From Pohlia nutans (Eukaryota; Streptophyta; Bryopsida; Bryales; Mniaceae): 64,000 bases of DNA. A model generated the notes under the pieces. That model searched no databases, had not been told where the DNA came from, and was given only the letters and a program-made list of their open reading frames with translations. Location: positions 31,091,811 through 31,155,810 of the forward strand of contig CM040085.1 of assembly GCA_022496805.1 (NCBI GenBank). Direction: 5' to 3'. A program made the position numbers and the translations under genes. Positions 1 to 11,757 of the stretch are shown here, piece by piece (the first letter of the stretch is position 1; each line of letters begins with the position of its first letter).

Positions 1-616
1 CCCCGAAAGAGGGCATCAAAGGTAGCACACGCCAAATTGGTCCTAGTGGCCAAGTTGGTAGCACTTCCCCCAACAGACTCTTTATTCACGCTAGCCCTTC
101 AGGCCATAGTTACTCTCTCTTTACCATAGAAGAGATCATAGCCAAATTTTGAGAGATTATTTGCACATGGAGGCATAGATACTGTAATCTATGTAGACGT
201 CTTTGGGAATGGATTTAATAAATGTTACTCCAAGGACAAATCAACAAACCCATATGAGATTTGATTATCAAAATTATTGAGAGCACGGGAGAGCCGAGTA
301 GAAGGGTTAGTTTTGGTGAAATGGATCACAAAGACAATTCCGCTAGCATAAAGCACAATTCCTCTGTTTTTTCAATGCAAAATCGTGCCGGTTATATGGC
401 GATATGGCACCCCATGCGAGGTTTCACGTGTTGGCACCCGTAACCAATGCTAGAGCCCGTAATCTCATCGTGGGCAACCGTGCCTTAATATGGGGAGGCC
501 TCGATTCGAGGGCTTCTCGCGATGGGCCGGCCCGCAACGCCATGGCCTACCAGCCTCTACGCCCAGGCCTCCCCACTTACTAAAACTGTCTTGCCGGACT
601 CCGGGCAACCCAGTAA
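1..616. other. Left edge, no supported gene
   Basis: No reading frame here has coding support. Positions about 43-115 hold one copy of a short interspersed module containing TTTATTCACGC and a GGCC-rich core; related copies lie near 3940-4010, 25880-25925 and 56765-56871. Positions 430-614 are clearly more GC-rich than their surroundings and stop where the inverted-duplication arm begins, so they may be a separate insertion. I cannot name that block. Confidence 0.5.
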
Positions 617-1076
617 AAACTACTTCACACTCAGAGACTGACACCATGATGCTTCAATCAAAAAGCGGACTGGTGTGTGATGGCAGGATGATAACTGTGT
701 CAACCAAACAATCAAGATTTTATTATCGATCACAACCTCAGTTGAGTTTCATGAATCTCAACCAGCATGCAACACAATCAATGGGAAGCATGTAGTATCA
801 TCTGTATTACCCATGACATGATCTCCATTGCTGAAGCTACTAAATAAGCTTTTCAGTGTGCATGACTAATTATTCCAAAGGACTGAATTACTTCTGTTCA
901 TTAGGCAGCCAAAACCATCGACTGACTCTCCTAGCAAGCTTCAGGAATGGATATACAATTGTTTCATTGACTTACAGCAGTTGAAATTTTCCAAACTATG
1001 ATGGCGGAGGACATTCGAAAGAGCAGAACTAGGGTTCTGCGCGCCTGAATGTGCAAGAGCCAGACAGGTCTCTATT

Positions 1077-1394
1077 CTAATAGCCTCGAACAGGAGCAGG
1101 GGCGGAGGCGGGCGTTGCGGCGCCATCGTGCATCGCCGGAGCGGGAGCAGAGGCGGGCTCCCAAGCCGGCTCCCAAGCCGGTGCCCAAGCCGGAGAGGAT
1201 ACCGGAGAGGATACCACGGGCGAGGACATGGGCGCGCCCTCGGGAGCAGCAGAACTGTCAGGTGCCCAGGCGTAGGGCGCCGGTGCAATGAAGGGTGCGT
1301 CCGATTGATGAGGTCCCGGGGCTTGCCTTGCAGCGCTCACGGCCACCACGCACATGAGCATCATCACTGCCAACACTCCAGTCGTTCTCGCCAT
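1077..1394 (-). CDS. Arabinogalactan-type Ala/Pro-rich secreted peptide, copy 1
   Basis: A 105-residue precursor. Residues 1 to about 24 form a signal peptide (MARTTGVLAVMMLMCVVAVS followed by AARQ). The mature part is rich in Ala-Pro, Ser-Pro and Thr-Pro pairs, the contexts in which plant prolines become hydroxyproline carrying arabinogalactan, and it includes a WAPAWEPAWEPA repeat. It ends in APVRGY with no hydrophobic tail, so a GPI anchor is not predicted and secretion to wall or apoplast is expected. I start at the ATG at 1394; a slightly longer frame upstream has no ATG. The copy at 4974-5279 is almost identical but lacks one four-residue repeat (WEPA). It is divergently oriented to that copy. 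The assignment rests on composition and signal peptide because such peptides lack conserved domains. Confidence 0.8.
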   Translation of the reverse strand: MARTTGVLAVMMLMCVVAVSAARQAPGPHQSDAPFIAPAPYAWAPDSSAAPEGAPMSSPVVSSPVSSPAWAPAWEPAWEPASAPAPAMHDGAATPASAPAPVRGY

Positions 1395-1590
1395 CGTAAT
1401 CAACCGCTACTTTCCAATTCCACGGTCTCGTAAATCAAAAGCTGCCTGAAGCAGAAATTCTTGATCAGTAGAAATCAAATGTGTCCCCCAAGTAACGTCG
1501 CATCGACCTCGTTTTTGAGCAGCTTCACTGTTAATGATCGACTGTTGTGAATGAGGACATATGGTTGAGAGATGGAGGAAGGGAGCTGTG

Positions 1591-1597
1591 ATTTATA
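1591..1597 (-). promoter_or_regulatory. TATA box of peptide gene copy 1
   Basis: Read on the minus strand this is TATAAAT, about 200 bp upstream of the start codon. The same box occurs at the matching place in copy 2 (4799-4805). Both are followed by a conserved pyrimidine-rich stretch (CAGCTCCCTT, then CCATCTCTCAA) that probably marks the transcription start and leader. Confidence 0.55.
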
Positions 1598-1725
1598 CGA
1601 GGAGCTAGATCGAAGCGTGTTACGCAAGAACGTGACATAATCCCGGATAGTTCGACGCTCGCTTCGAAGAAGCGCAAGTTGTGTACTTGTGTTACGGCTG
1701 CATGCCTATACTCATTTTTCTTGAC

Positions 1726-2449
1726 CAGGTGAGAGTTCACAAGGCAATTACAGTCGGAATCCACATGAAAAAATCATTTCGGCACGTAAGGTTGGTGTAC
1801 TAACAAGATGAGATTGCACGATCTCGTCCTGCCTAATGGCGCGTTCGGGCAGCTATTAATTAATTGCGACCTTGCGATGGTGCAACGTGGTGAGGTTCGA
1901 GGAACGATTCTGTTTCTTGGAGGCAAAGCGATTGCCGCGGGTCCCGGACATGGCGAAAGCGTGGAAGCAGGTATGAGTGACGAAGAAGAGCTAGTGAGTG
2001 TATGGATTCCTTCCTTCTTCAATACCTCCATGTTCATGTTCTTTGACCTAATGGTCATTTGAAGCTACTGTAGAGAATGTGCCAGGTAGCTTCTAGGAAG
2101 AAGAGGGTCATAGGAAGGAGAGGGTCATTACACTCAAACCTCTTCCTTGTATCGGTGGAGGTCTTTCAAAGCTGGAAGCTACCAATTCACCACCGAAATG
2201 GGTGAATTCAAGAGTTTGTTTTCAGTTTTTGCAAACATTGGTCTAGATCATCGGTGATTTTTGAGACTTGGATTCTTGTCTTTTTACGGCTTTAACCTAC
2301 TCCATTCTCACATAAAAGCTTGCCTTTATAACGACCCTCCCTACAATGACATTCTAGAATATCTTGCACAGTGCACTCTTGTCATACTATCATTGAGTGT
2401 AGTACACTTGTCACACATTCAAAATACGTCATAGTGAAAAAGTTGGGAT
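1726..2449. other. Spacer between the divergent peptide genes, left part
   Basis: This lies upstream of copy 1. Positions 1808-2000 are GC-richer and open in two frames on opposite strands, but neither frame shows a recognisable domain, splice structure or second copy, so no gene is called. The remainder is AT-rich. Confidence 0.4.
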
Positions 2450-3268
2450 TTAACCCCAAACCGTCCCGACGTCCATATTTTGGACGTTTTTGGGGGTACA
2501 TTCACCTTTGAAGAGCTGTAACTTTTGCAAAAAGTGTCCGATTTTAATGAAATTTTGGAAAAACGAACCGCATGATGTATGAAATGTGTGGTAAAAATTT
2601 CAGATCAATCCAAGATGTATTGAATTTTTGGTGATCATTTGAAAGTAGGTATCTTTTTTTTGGACAGTTTTTGTGCATTTTGATGGCTGCAACTTCGGGG
2701 GCTTGTATCTCCTTCATCCCATATTCGTTTTCAATAAAAATTATTGGGTTGGATTCCCCTTGACATCTAGTTATCATGGTAAAATTTTCATTTCAATCCA
2801 TGTTGTTCTGAACGTTAAGGAGTCATTTTAGTGCACGGGTTTAGTTTGGACACTTTTTGCTTTTTGGGTCAAATCGGTCACTTTTCGGGCTACTTTTTGA
2901 CATTGCAAGGCCATTTTAGGGCACACTAAATTTTTTTCATGAGTTTTTTTTTGGTACCAATGTGTTAATATGATGATTTGGAACTACTTTATAGTTGAAA
3001 GTTTTTTCATTTGAGTAATTTTGAAAACGAATTTCACCTCTAACTGTGTTGGTAGGAAAATTTCAGCATCCTTTTTTAAGACTAAAACACTATGATCTTG
3101 CAATCTGTATGGCCAAATGACCCCAAATTTGATCCACATGATCTACAACATGTATATTACAAGATTGTACGGTTGAGATTCCTATACCTCACTTACATTT
3201 AGATCTATAACACATCAAAAGCAATGATGATTTTAAGCCCAAAAAAGCTAAGGACGCTTAGGGGTTAA
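2450..3268. mobile_element. TTAA-flanked MITE-like element, family E
   Basis: It starts TTAACCCCAAACCGTCCCGA and ends GCTTAGGGGTTAA, so both edges carry TTAA followed by inverted CCCC/GGGG ends. Just inside the left end is a palindrome, CGTCCA-tattt-TGGACG. The 819-bp interior is AT-rich and has no transposase-like frame. It lies in the spacer of the inverted duplication. Confidence 0.7.
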
Positions 3269-4635
3269 GGTGGTCAAATTAAAGAGGTTTGAATGTACAT
3301 TATTTTCTCTACCTTTCATACTGCACCAAGACCATTTTCATACATTTCATAGTACAGTAGGGGGGACAAAATGTTTGGCGTATTATAGTTTACCTTGGAA
3401 AAAAATCAAATCTGACATCTTTGAAAGGGCCCCAAAAGGCATAGAAATTGTCCTCTACCCACCAAATTTGGAACATAAGTTCATTTATGAGTCCATTACA
3501 TGTGTGTCAAGTTTCGTGGCCTAGAGATTTGCCTAAATGAAATTATTGCAAAATTACTAACGGGTATGGTTTTTTAGGGTCATCAAGTTAATGTTGATGG
3601 AAATATGACACCTAATGCTTTTAAAATTTAAAATTCCATCATGCATAATCTTTTAAGAATAGTACTTCTCAAAATTATCAACAACTTGTCAATATGAGGC
3701 TGCAACCTTTTTTCATGACCATTTGTTGTTCATGTTTGAAAATTGCAGCATTATGTAAAAAACACATACCCGTTAATAAATTTATAATAATTCCATTTTG
3801 ATATATCTTTAGGCCACGATACCTGGCATACGTTTTCTATTATGAGTTAATTACATTTGACTATCCTATATAATTTGGGGTGATTGAGTGTGATTATATG
3901 TTACATAATGTTAAACCACTAGCCCTTTTTCCTGTGGACATCGAGCCAACGGCAAGTCGAACAGATACTCTATTCACGCTGGCCTATCGGGCCAGAGTTC
4001 TTATTTATTTATTTACATAATGTTGGTTTAAGGTTCATTCTTGGTTTTGGGTATAATTATCTACTTTAGGTGCCCAAAATGCATGTGATTATTGGCTACG
4101 TTACACTAAGAGTAAAGCCGACGAGTCATTTCTGTTTTAAAGTCAATTTGGGGGATATATCATATATGTCTCAATGCCAAGAGTTAAACGGCCTTGACTT
4201 TTAATGCTGGAATTCACACAGTCAAAATTGAAATTTAACATTTCATTATACATCAATATATGAAATAAGGAAATGCATTAAAAAAAAAACAAAGCAAAGG
4301 CAATCTAAACGGTCTAATGAGTGTTTGGTACTATTTTTGCTTTGTCGGTAATCCCTAAAGTAGTTTTCAAAATATAATTGCTAGAATGGTCTCATCCGAA
4401 CTCCAACAGTTTATTCAAATTTTGAATGAAAGCTTATCAAGTCTAGTCTTAATTCCATGATATTACAAATTTCAAAAATTAAACATAAAATTCAAATGAA
4501 TCAAATGTTGCAATTGCAAGCTCTCTATTTGTCAAAGTCATGAGTATTTCAGGTGAATATTTCACCGGGAGCTCATATGGCAATTCCCTGTGTATTCCGG
4601 CCGGTAGTTGAATCACTGCACGTGCCTCGTTCTCA
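3269..4635. other. Spacer between the peptide genes, right part, no gene
   Basis: AT-rich DNA without a supported gene. Positions about 3940-4010 hold a copy of the short interspersed module with CTATTCACGCTGGCC, also seen near 43-115 and at 56765-56871. Confidence 0.5.
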
Positions 4636-4798
4636 AGTGGTCAAGAAAATGAAGTCGTACAGATTGCAGTAACGGAAGTACACAACGCCCTTTGCTTCAA
4701 TTCCACGAACCATCCGGGATTGAATCACCGATCATGGCGAGGTTCAATTTTTGCGTGCATGATCGATCAACGCGCTTCGATCTGCAGGATGAAATTTG

Positions 4799-4805
4799 TA
4801 TAAAT
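4799..4805 (+). promoter_or_regulatory. TATA box of peptide gene copy 2
   Basis: TATAAAT about 170 bp upstream of the ATG, matching 1591-1597 in the other arm, with the same pyrimidine-rich leader after it. Confidence 0.55.
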
Positions 4806-4973
4806 GACAGCTCCCTTTCTCCATCTCTCAATCATATGTCCTCATTCAAAGCTGCTCAAAAACGTGATCGACATTTCTTGGAGAACACATTGATTTCTAC
4901 TGATCCAGAAGATCTGCTTCAGGCAGCTTTTGATTTACGAGACCGTGGAATTGGAAAGTAGCGGTTACTTACG

Positions 4974-5279
4974 ATGGCGAGAACGATTGGAGTGTTGGCG
5001 CTGATGATGCTCATGTGCGTGGTGGCCGTGAGCGCTGCAAGGCAAGCCCCGGGACCTTATCAATCGGACGCGCCCTTCATTGCACCGGCGCCCTACGCCT
5101 GGGCACCTGACAGTTCTGCTGCTCCCGAGGGCGCGCCCATGTCCTCGCCCGTGGTATCCTCTCCGGTATCCTCTCCGGCTTGGGCACCGGCTTGGGAGCC
5201 CGCCTCTGCTCCCGCTCCGGCGATGCACGATGGCGCCGCAACGCCCGCCTCCGCCCCTGCTCCTGTTCGAGGCTATTAG
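4974..5279 (+). CDS. Arabinogalactan-type Ala/Pro-rich secreted peptide, copy 2
   Basis: A 101-residue precursor, nearly the same as copy 1: signal peptide MARTIGVLALMMLMCVVAVS, mature chain starting near AARQAPGP, many Ala-Pro and Ser-Pro pairs, end APVRGY with no GPI signal. Differences are mainly three substitutions near the N-terminus and one WEPA unit fewer. Conservation of the frame through an in-frame repeat indel suggests both copies are still under coding constraint. The gene is transcribed away from copy 1, so the promoters face each other across about 3.6 kb. Function is inferred as a small cell-surface or wall glycopeptide; the substrate or partner is unknown. Confidence 0.8.
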   Translation: MARTIGVLALMMLMCVVAVSAARQAPGPYQSDAPFIAPAPYAWAPDSSAAPEGAPMSSPVVSSPVSSPAWAPAWEPASAPAPAMHDGAATPASAPAPVRGY

Positions 5280-5743
5280 AATGGAGACCTGTCTGTGGCT
5301 CTTGCACATTCAAGCGCGCAGAAACCCTAGTTCTGCTCTTTCGAATGTCCTCCGCCATCATAGTTTGGAGTTCAACTGCTGTAAGTCAATGAAACAACTG
5401 TATATCCATTCCTGAAGCTTGCTAGGAGAGTCAGTCGATGGTTTTGGCTGCCTAATGAACAGGAGTAATTCAATTCTTTTGAATAATTAATCATGCACAC
5501 TGAAAAGCTTATTTAGTAGCTTCAGCAATGGAGATCGTGTCATGGGTAATACAGATGATGCTACATGCTTCCCATTGATTGTGTTGCATGCTGGTTGAGA
5601 TTCATGAAACTCAACTGCGGTTTTGATCGATAATAAAATCTAGATTATTTGGTTGACACAGTTGTTATCCTGCAATCACACATCACTCACTTTCTGATTG
5701 AAGCATCATGGTGTCAGTCTCTGAGTTTGAAGTAGTTTTTATT

Positions 5744-6163
5744 ATTCTGTCTGTTCTTTCAGACAGAGATTATTCTTAATAGGTGTTATTGGTAAGTGCA
5801 AGAGAATTCTAATGCACTTTAGCATGTATTATTTGGACATTGTATGAATAAGTTATGAATTTTCATATTCTTGCTTATATTAAGTGTACTACCCAAAATC
5901 GACCCTAGACTCTCATGATTGTTTTCATTGTGTACATCTTGTGTAATTAATATCTAGGTTTAATGTCACTCTGGATTGTATTTTGGAATTGGATTCATTA
6001 TAGGTGAATACTGCTTTTTGATCAACTCATGATTCTATACTTCAGTACAAAGTGTTGGTGTGATTTTCAATTTGTCAAATTTTTAACACCTGAAGACTCA
6101 ATTTTTGATTCGTATGTTGAAAGTGCTAGTGTAGTACACAATACTTCAATGGCCAATACTCAC
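5744..6163. other. AT-rich spacer, nothing recognised
   Basis: No gene, RNA or clear repeat boundary is visible. Confidence 0.5.
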
Positions 6164-6377
6164 ACTAGTAGGAAATGTGTCGTTTTTCACTTAGGAAATG
6201 TGTCGTTTTTCACTTACTATAAATGAAAATGGAATGAAACCGCGCCAGGCACATGGGCTGTGTCAGTGCTAGTGAGTAGTTTTGGTCACAAGAAGACAAA
6301 ATATAAACATAATATTCAGCCACCATTCATTGTTTCCACGAAGTAAAGAATGAAAAATGACTAGTCTGCTACTAGTG
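6164..6377. mobile_element. CACTA-type MITE
   Basis: It begins CACTAGTAGG and ends CTACTAGTG, and is flanked on both sides by TCA, a 3-bp target duplication as expected for CMC/En-Spm elements. Inside the left end, a ~22-bp stretch containing GTGTCGTTTTTCACTTA is repeated in tandem. At 214 bp it is non-autonomous. Confidence 0.7.
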
Positions 6378-6563
6378 TCAGTTCAAAAACAAATACTTTG
6401 ACGTTTACATTTTTAATATTTAGTAAAAAAGAAAATCCAAAAAATATGAAACAAATCAGCCATAACAACTCCATTGAGATAGTAGAACGTCAATAAACTA
6501 GCAAAGATAAATTTAAAATGCTCAAAATTGCGTGTACAAAGAAGCACTTTCTAGGGATGTTTA

Positions 6564-6838
6564 CTCGGGGAAATCACTTAGTGTAAATTTTGGGTACATA
6601 TGAGCGAGCAAAGGGTATTTAATGGGGGCTATGAAATAATTGAAATATTCTACTATTTATAGTATATTTTAGGGTTTATTCCATATATATTTTAGGAATA
6701 TTCCTAAAATATTTCCAAATTGGTTTTAACACACCCTATATTACTTCTATAAATTTATAATTTTTATCTCAAATGAATAAAAAACACCCTATATTTGTTC
6801 TCTCATAGTTATCTAAATTCTTGACAACGACTTCCCCA
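6564..6838. mobile_element. MULE-like MITE with 9-10-bp target duplication, copy 1
   Basis: The ends CTCGGGGAAATCACTT and AACGACTTCCCCA are inverted repeats. The element is flanked by GGGATGTTTA on both sides, a 9-10-bp duplication that suggests a Mutator-like origin. The AT-rich interior matches 31667-31930 in opposite orientation along its whole length. Confidence 0.7.
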
Positions 6839-7175
6839 GGGATGTTTATAGCATACGGAGTTTGTAATTGTTCTTAAATGGCTTTGTAGGTGTACTAGGT
6901 CTAGTGGAGGAACATAGCTTACAATTTCAATTTCTTAAATTTGGGTTCTCAATAGCACTAGAAACCTTTGATTTTTCAAGTGTGACATGATTTGGGGCTC
7001 TCTATAAGTAATATATTATTTTTAGAATTAAAAATTATATTGAAAATGTTTACATTAAATATGTGTACATGCACTTCAAATTTACTTTTGTATTCTTAAT
7101 GTAAGCAAACAATACTAGAACTTAGAAGATTACTCAATTAATTTACGATCATGCAAATTGAGACGCAAAATGATA

Positions 7176-7350
7176 CTCCCTCCATCCCGCAAAAGACCAT
7201 AATATCCACTTAAATTTTGTCCCAAAATAAAACCATGATTTCCAACTGTACTCATTCATGAAATTAAGCTTAATCCATGAATTTAAGTGAATACAACGCT
7301 TAATCCATGGATTTCAGTGAAAACAAGGTCTTTTGTGAGACGGAGGGAGT
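7176..7350. mobile_element. Stowaway-like (Tc1/mariner) MITE
   Basis: The ends CTCCCTCCATCCCGCAAAAG and CTTTTGTGAGACGGAGGGAG are inverted repeats, flanked by TA on both sides. This is the classic plant Stowaway terminus. It is 175 bp with no coding capacity. Confidence 0.85.
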
Positions 7351-7577
7351 ACTATATTTGTTGCAATTGCCTAGTAATTTCTTTCTAAAAGAGTTTCAAT
7401 CCAAGTTGACGCAGTGATAGAAACGCTCAAGTACTTTGGTGTCTTAGTTTGGGGCCTAAAGACCACCTTTTCTAATAGTGATAGTCCTCTCAAATTCTAT
7501 GTTTTAAATTGGTTCATTATTTTAAAAACAACACTGAATAGAATGAAAAGTGTTGCTAACCAACTTCCATAACATTC

Positions 7578-8164
7578 TTAACCCCTAAATGTACCAGGGT
7601 GTCCCTAGAATTGACGATTTTGAGAAAAATCATCATAAAGTACTATTTAGAAGAATATTTTGGAATTGATACACAAATGAAAGTTCTAGATTTTGAATTT
7701 TAGATTCCATATGTACAATTCAATTCACCAATACTATCACCAATATTTTATTATAAAATTTGAAAGTTGAAATTAAAAACTCCTTCTAAATTTGATTATA
7801 AACAAAACATTAACATTTTTTGACTAAAATTTGTTAGAACAGATTTGAAATGAGAAACTCTTAAACGTGGTGATTCTTTGAAATTTTTGTGCTAATTAAA
7901 TCTATGACCTCATTTTTGCAAGGCCACTTTTGAACTACAGCCAATGCAATTTTGGCTTGGTCAACAACTTGACATACTTTTACATTTGTAATTCAAAAAA
8001 AATATGTACTCTAGTATCATCAAATCCAACCATTGGACAGGACAATAATTTGATGAAGTCTCCAAAAATTTGAATGACTTTCATTCAAACATTGATGAGA
8101 ACGTAGGGTGAGTTTGAATTTGTTAGTCGTTTAGAAACTAGACACTATAACGTTTAGGGGTTAA
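7578..8164. mobile_element. TTAA-flanked MITE-like element, family H
   Basis: It starts TTAACCCCTAAATGTACC and ends ACGTTTAGGGGTTAA, so it has TTAA plus about 10 bp of perfect inverted terminal repeat. A short inverted motif, AGGG-tgt-CCCT, lies inside the left end. It is 587 bp with no coding frame. Confidence 0.7.
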
Positions 8165-8375
8165 ATTGCCTTGACTTAGTCCCTTTTCTATAGGCAATAA
8201 GACATTATTCATCAATAGTAGAATGATGCATCTGCAATAGCATTGTAACCTTTAATTCAAAAAAATTCCAATTTTTTTGGTAGGGATGACAAAAAAGCAC
8301 TACAAGCAATTTTAGGCCTTCATAGGGTTGCGAGTTTTGCACTTTTGCCAAAACTGACATGCGAGAAAATTATTA

Positions 8376-8515
8376 CAAAAAATATTTATTTAATTTTTAA
8401 TAAATTTAATTTTAAAATTTTAAAATTTTAAAACATTTTTTAATAATAATAATAATAATGTTTATTTATTTATTTTTGCTTGGAAATTTTTAATTTTTAT
8501 TTATTTATTATTGTG
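8376..8515. repeat. A/T-only low-complexity tract
   Basis: Runs of TTTAA, TAAAATTT, (TAA)n and (TTTA)n make a low-complexity stretch of about 140 bp. Confidence 0.7.
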
Positions 8516-8619
8516 CATAAGATGATGTCTGAACTCGTAGCCTTTGGTAAGCCTGAAATTTCCTTGTAATGAACCAAACCAAGGCACTTCAAGAATGTTG
8601 TGTTTTCGAGCTTGAGTTT

Positions 8620-9424
8620 TGTAAGAGCATTCTCACTATAGCTTGTTGAAATTGACATGGCCGATAATGATTTTTAGGCCCTAGCTCTTCCTAGTAAGGT
8701 CACCGGCAACCGGGCCTCTTTTGCCCATGTTCCAATTCAATAACATTTTACCAATGGGTGATCTCTCAGAGTTCCAAGGCCAAAATTGCACCGGCTCTAA
8801 CATTGAATATATTAACATTGAATTTTTTGAAACTAGGATGCAGTCTCACACTAGTAGAAAAGGGACACTTGGGCACCAAGGAATTATAATGTCAAAGCGT
8901 GGTACCCAAGGCTCATTATATTGGCACCATGCTATGGCACTATCCCTTGTGTCCAAATACCCCTCTTTCTCCTAGTGTCAAAAATTTATAGACGCAATTT
9001 ATATTGGGTGAGAATAGTGGCAAACCTGGAGCTCACTGTCAGAGTTTTTTGTTTCATTTCTTTTAGGTAGTACATAAAGCGATCTTCACTAGAATGATGA
9101 TTTAAGAAATTTATATCTATGAGTATGAATGAAACATGTAAAATATGAAAGAAAGCACATTTATTCATCCCAAAGCTTGTACATTCATCCATAAACTAGC
9201 GATACCATTTCAAGATTTAGAAACATTCAAGGGCGATTTCATCCACTCAAAATTAGAGAATCTCCTATCAAATTTTCTCTCCAATAAATTTGTATCCCTT
9301 TCTAGTGATAGATTGCCCCCAAAAAATCACTGCTCACAGCCCCATATAGGGGCGGCCTCCGCCTTCCTAAGCCAGAAAGGTGCTGCTGTGAGGGCCAAAG
9401 CATGGCACTGTGGTGATGCTCTAA
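8620..9424. mobile_element. Possible TIR element with AGAGCATT ends
   Basis: The left end AAGAGCATTCTCAC and right end GTGATGCTCTAA are imperfect inverted repeats of the GAGCAT type common in plant MITEs. The interior contains a complete CACTA MITE (8849-8977). The boundaries are by eye and the pairing is imperfect, so the call is tentative. The neighbouring 9429-9971 segment has similar ends. Confidence 0.3.
8849..8977. mobile_element. CACTA-type MITE
   Basis: It starts CACTAGTAGAAAAGGGACAC and ends CTCCTAGTG, with a TCA target duplication on both sides. It is 129 bp, and the interior repeats the motif GGCACC. Confidence 0.65.
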
Positions 9425-9428
9425 CTTA

Positions 9429-9971
9429 GAGCATTGCCATGCATCCTTCAAATAAATGAGGACGCGGAATAAAGCGTCTTGTTGTTTCAAAAAAAATAAA
9501 AAAATAAAAATGAGGACGACATTTTTTGGATGAAAAGCAGGCAACTAATGCTTGGACCCGCCAAATATTCTTTTTGCCTCGGCAAATAACCAATTTTTGC
9601 TTTGGTTGTGCAACCCTGGCAAATTCAATTTTGTCTTTTACAATTTGTAGGTTGGATAATAAATGATGAAGATTCTTTTTGTTTTCGCACACTAGGAGAC
9701 ATGTGATTGGTTGGAAGTTAATATAGTGAGTTGCACATATGGGGTGATCAAGTGACCTACCCTCTAAATAAGTGGCCCCCCACTAAAGTAACTATACATA
9801 AAAGCGACCATTTACTGAAATGTGTACGTATCTACTGCAGTTTGACATTTCTTGGCACGAATGTCACACTCTAGTAGATAAAAACACATTTTAGTAAATG
9901 GTTGCTTTAAGGTATAGTTATGAAGTTTTAATGTGATAAAAATTTCTTGTACGAGTGGCGATGCTCAAACT
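9429..9971. mobile_element. Possible TIR element with GAGCATTGCCA ends
   Basis: The left end TTAGAGCATTGCCATG pairs with the reverse complement of the right end, GAGTGGCGATGCTCAAAC, over about 12 bases. No transposase frame is present. It begins only a few bases after the similar element to its left. Confidence 0.35.
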
Positions 9972-9972
9972 T

Positions 9973-11757
9973 ACGGAGTAGTTGTGAAAACGCAAAAATT
10001 ACATATGAAGATCACCAGTAAGTTGCTGTGTTGAAGGACCAACGTCCACAGTTATTGTTGAACAGGAAAATGACAAGCAACTGGGGCCACTGTGGACACC
10101 AACAGCGTTTTCTTTTCTGGCTATATTTCGCCAGATTTCTCTACAAAATATGGCATTTCTCTTTTGATAAGGAAAAAAATGAGAAAATTTTGATTTTTTT
10201 CACCAGATTTTCTCTATATTTTTTGTGAAGATAGCCAGATTTTGTGAAGAAACTACCAAAATAAGAAGAAATTTCTATCAAAATATGATTGTAGGCTTAA
10301 TAATTTCGCCAAATATTCTTTCCCAAGTTTTTTACATCACCAGTTAGGCTTCAAGAAAAAAAGCACAGGAAAAACACTGGACACCAACACCAACCTTTCA
10401 AATGGAGCTCACAGTCCCAACAATGGAGACTGTGACCTTGAGGAACCTCATTCCATTCTGGACCCCAATTCTGTTCCTTTCAAACCGTCCTTCCTTTTCA
10501 GGTCCTTTTCCAGTCCCCAATCCAAATTCATTGACGAATCTAGTTCTTGTTTTTGGGTCATGTTTAGGCACCCCATACTAAGGTCGGTTGAGGAGGTCTG
10601 TTATTAATAGGTATCAACTCTAGTTTGTTGTTTATATGTTTAAAAGAAAAACACATAGTAACAATGAATTTTTTTATTTTATTTTTATTTTTTATTGATT
10701 TTGTTGACAGTCAATCATATCTTCACCCCCTCAACTTTTCAACTTTCATTTTTAAAACTGATTTGCGTCGAACCAGCTATTAACCTACAACGAGGTTAAT
10801 TATATCGGTACACCGTTAACTGCACATAGCAACTTTCAGCCCATATCCAAAAGTAAAAAACACATACTAGACAGTGAGTTTTCCTTGCATAACATTCAAT
10901 AGCCTTCATGCCCACTGCCTTTCCTTTATGCACTTTGCTCATCACCTTGAGCCTCCACCTGTCCACTTATCTTCTAATGAAGTGTGGAATATTCCACACC
11001 ATCTACAGTAGAGCCAAGGCAGGAACAGTGTATGCTACTGAATGTTATGTACCAATTTTCTTTTGTGAAAACATATTGTGAAAAATTAGTGTACCAAATC
11101 AAAAGTTACTCAATATCAATTGAGCACAGCAGAAGATTTGTCTGATTTTTGAATTCCCTTACTTGGTTCAGATGCTTTAGATTGTTTGCATGACGGTGAA
11201 TGATGAATGTGTTAAGAAATTGCTTGCTTCAGAAGTACGTGCGTTGTCCATTTCTTTTCTCATGGCCAATACTAGGGCACGTACTTGCTTCCCATTTTCA
11301 ATCTTCAAAGAATGGGTACGTGGTACTTTCTCCTTGAATTGTATATGACCCATAATTTTCTGAAGATTAAGAAGCTTCAGTCTTCTCCTCTGCAGATAAA
11401 TTCCCCCGGTTCGTTATTGTTCTCATTGTTCACACTCATTCAAGGAGTGTCATGACCTGGTTCGTGGAGAATCATGGCTTTCCAATTCTCCCTGTTCTTT
11501 GAATCTTGGGAAATTGAGTGTCGAAGTAGATGTTAACCAAAAGGAGAAGAGTACAAGTTACAACATAGAAAGAACATCATTCTGTGGTTCCCAGTACTGG
11601 CCTCATTTCCCAGTTCAAAATGTGCCATGTCCATCATAGGTGTGTTGGCTTTTTCCTGATTGGTGCAACTTCGTGGGAAATATTTGCACCTACTCACGGT
11701 TGCAGCAACCCAGAGAAAAGGCAACATACTAACCCATGTCTGATGGGAATCCAAGAT
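9973..11757. other. No gene recognised
   Basis: This 1.8-kb stretch has short open frames on both strands, none with domain signatures or a splice structure I can support. No tRNA or rRNA is seen. Confidence 0.4.

Larger units (their letters stand above)
617..1725 (+). repeat. Left arm of ~1.1-kb inverted duplication
   Basis: This stretch is the reverse complement of 4636-5743 with scattered substitutions and small indels. It carries a complete small peptide gene with promoter, leader and downstream region. Similarity begins near the motif GAAGTAGTTTTTA and runs through the coding region to about 100 bp beyond the TATA box. The arms are separated by about 2.9 kb that includes a TTAA-flanked element. 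Confidence 0.85.
4636..5743 (-). repeat. Right arm of ~1.1-kb inverted duplication
   Basis: Reverse-complement partner of 617-1725. The coding part and roughly 450 bp downstream are the most conserved. The distal promoter, about 4640-4790, has diverged most, with several substitutions and indels. Both copies keep an intact reading frame and TATA box. Confidence 0.85.

Noticed and set aside
40..68. tRNA-like box A motif TGGCCAAGTTGG
   Set aside because: No box B at the right spacing and no cloverleaf fold is visible; it is part of the interspersed module.
1808..2062. An 84-codon plus-strand frame (RGTILFLGGKAIAAGPGHG) and a 94-codon antisense frame
   Set aside because: The block is GC-richer and somewhat protein-like, but I see no domain, splice support or second copy, so it was not called.
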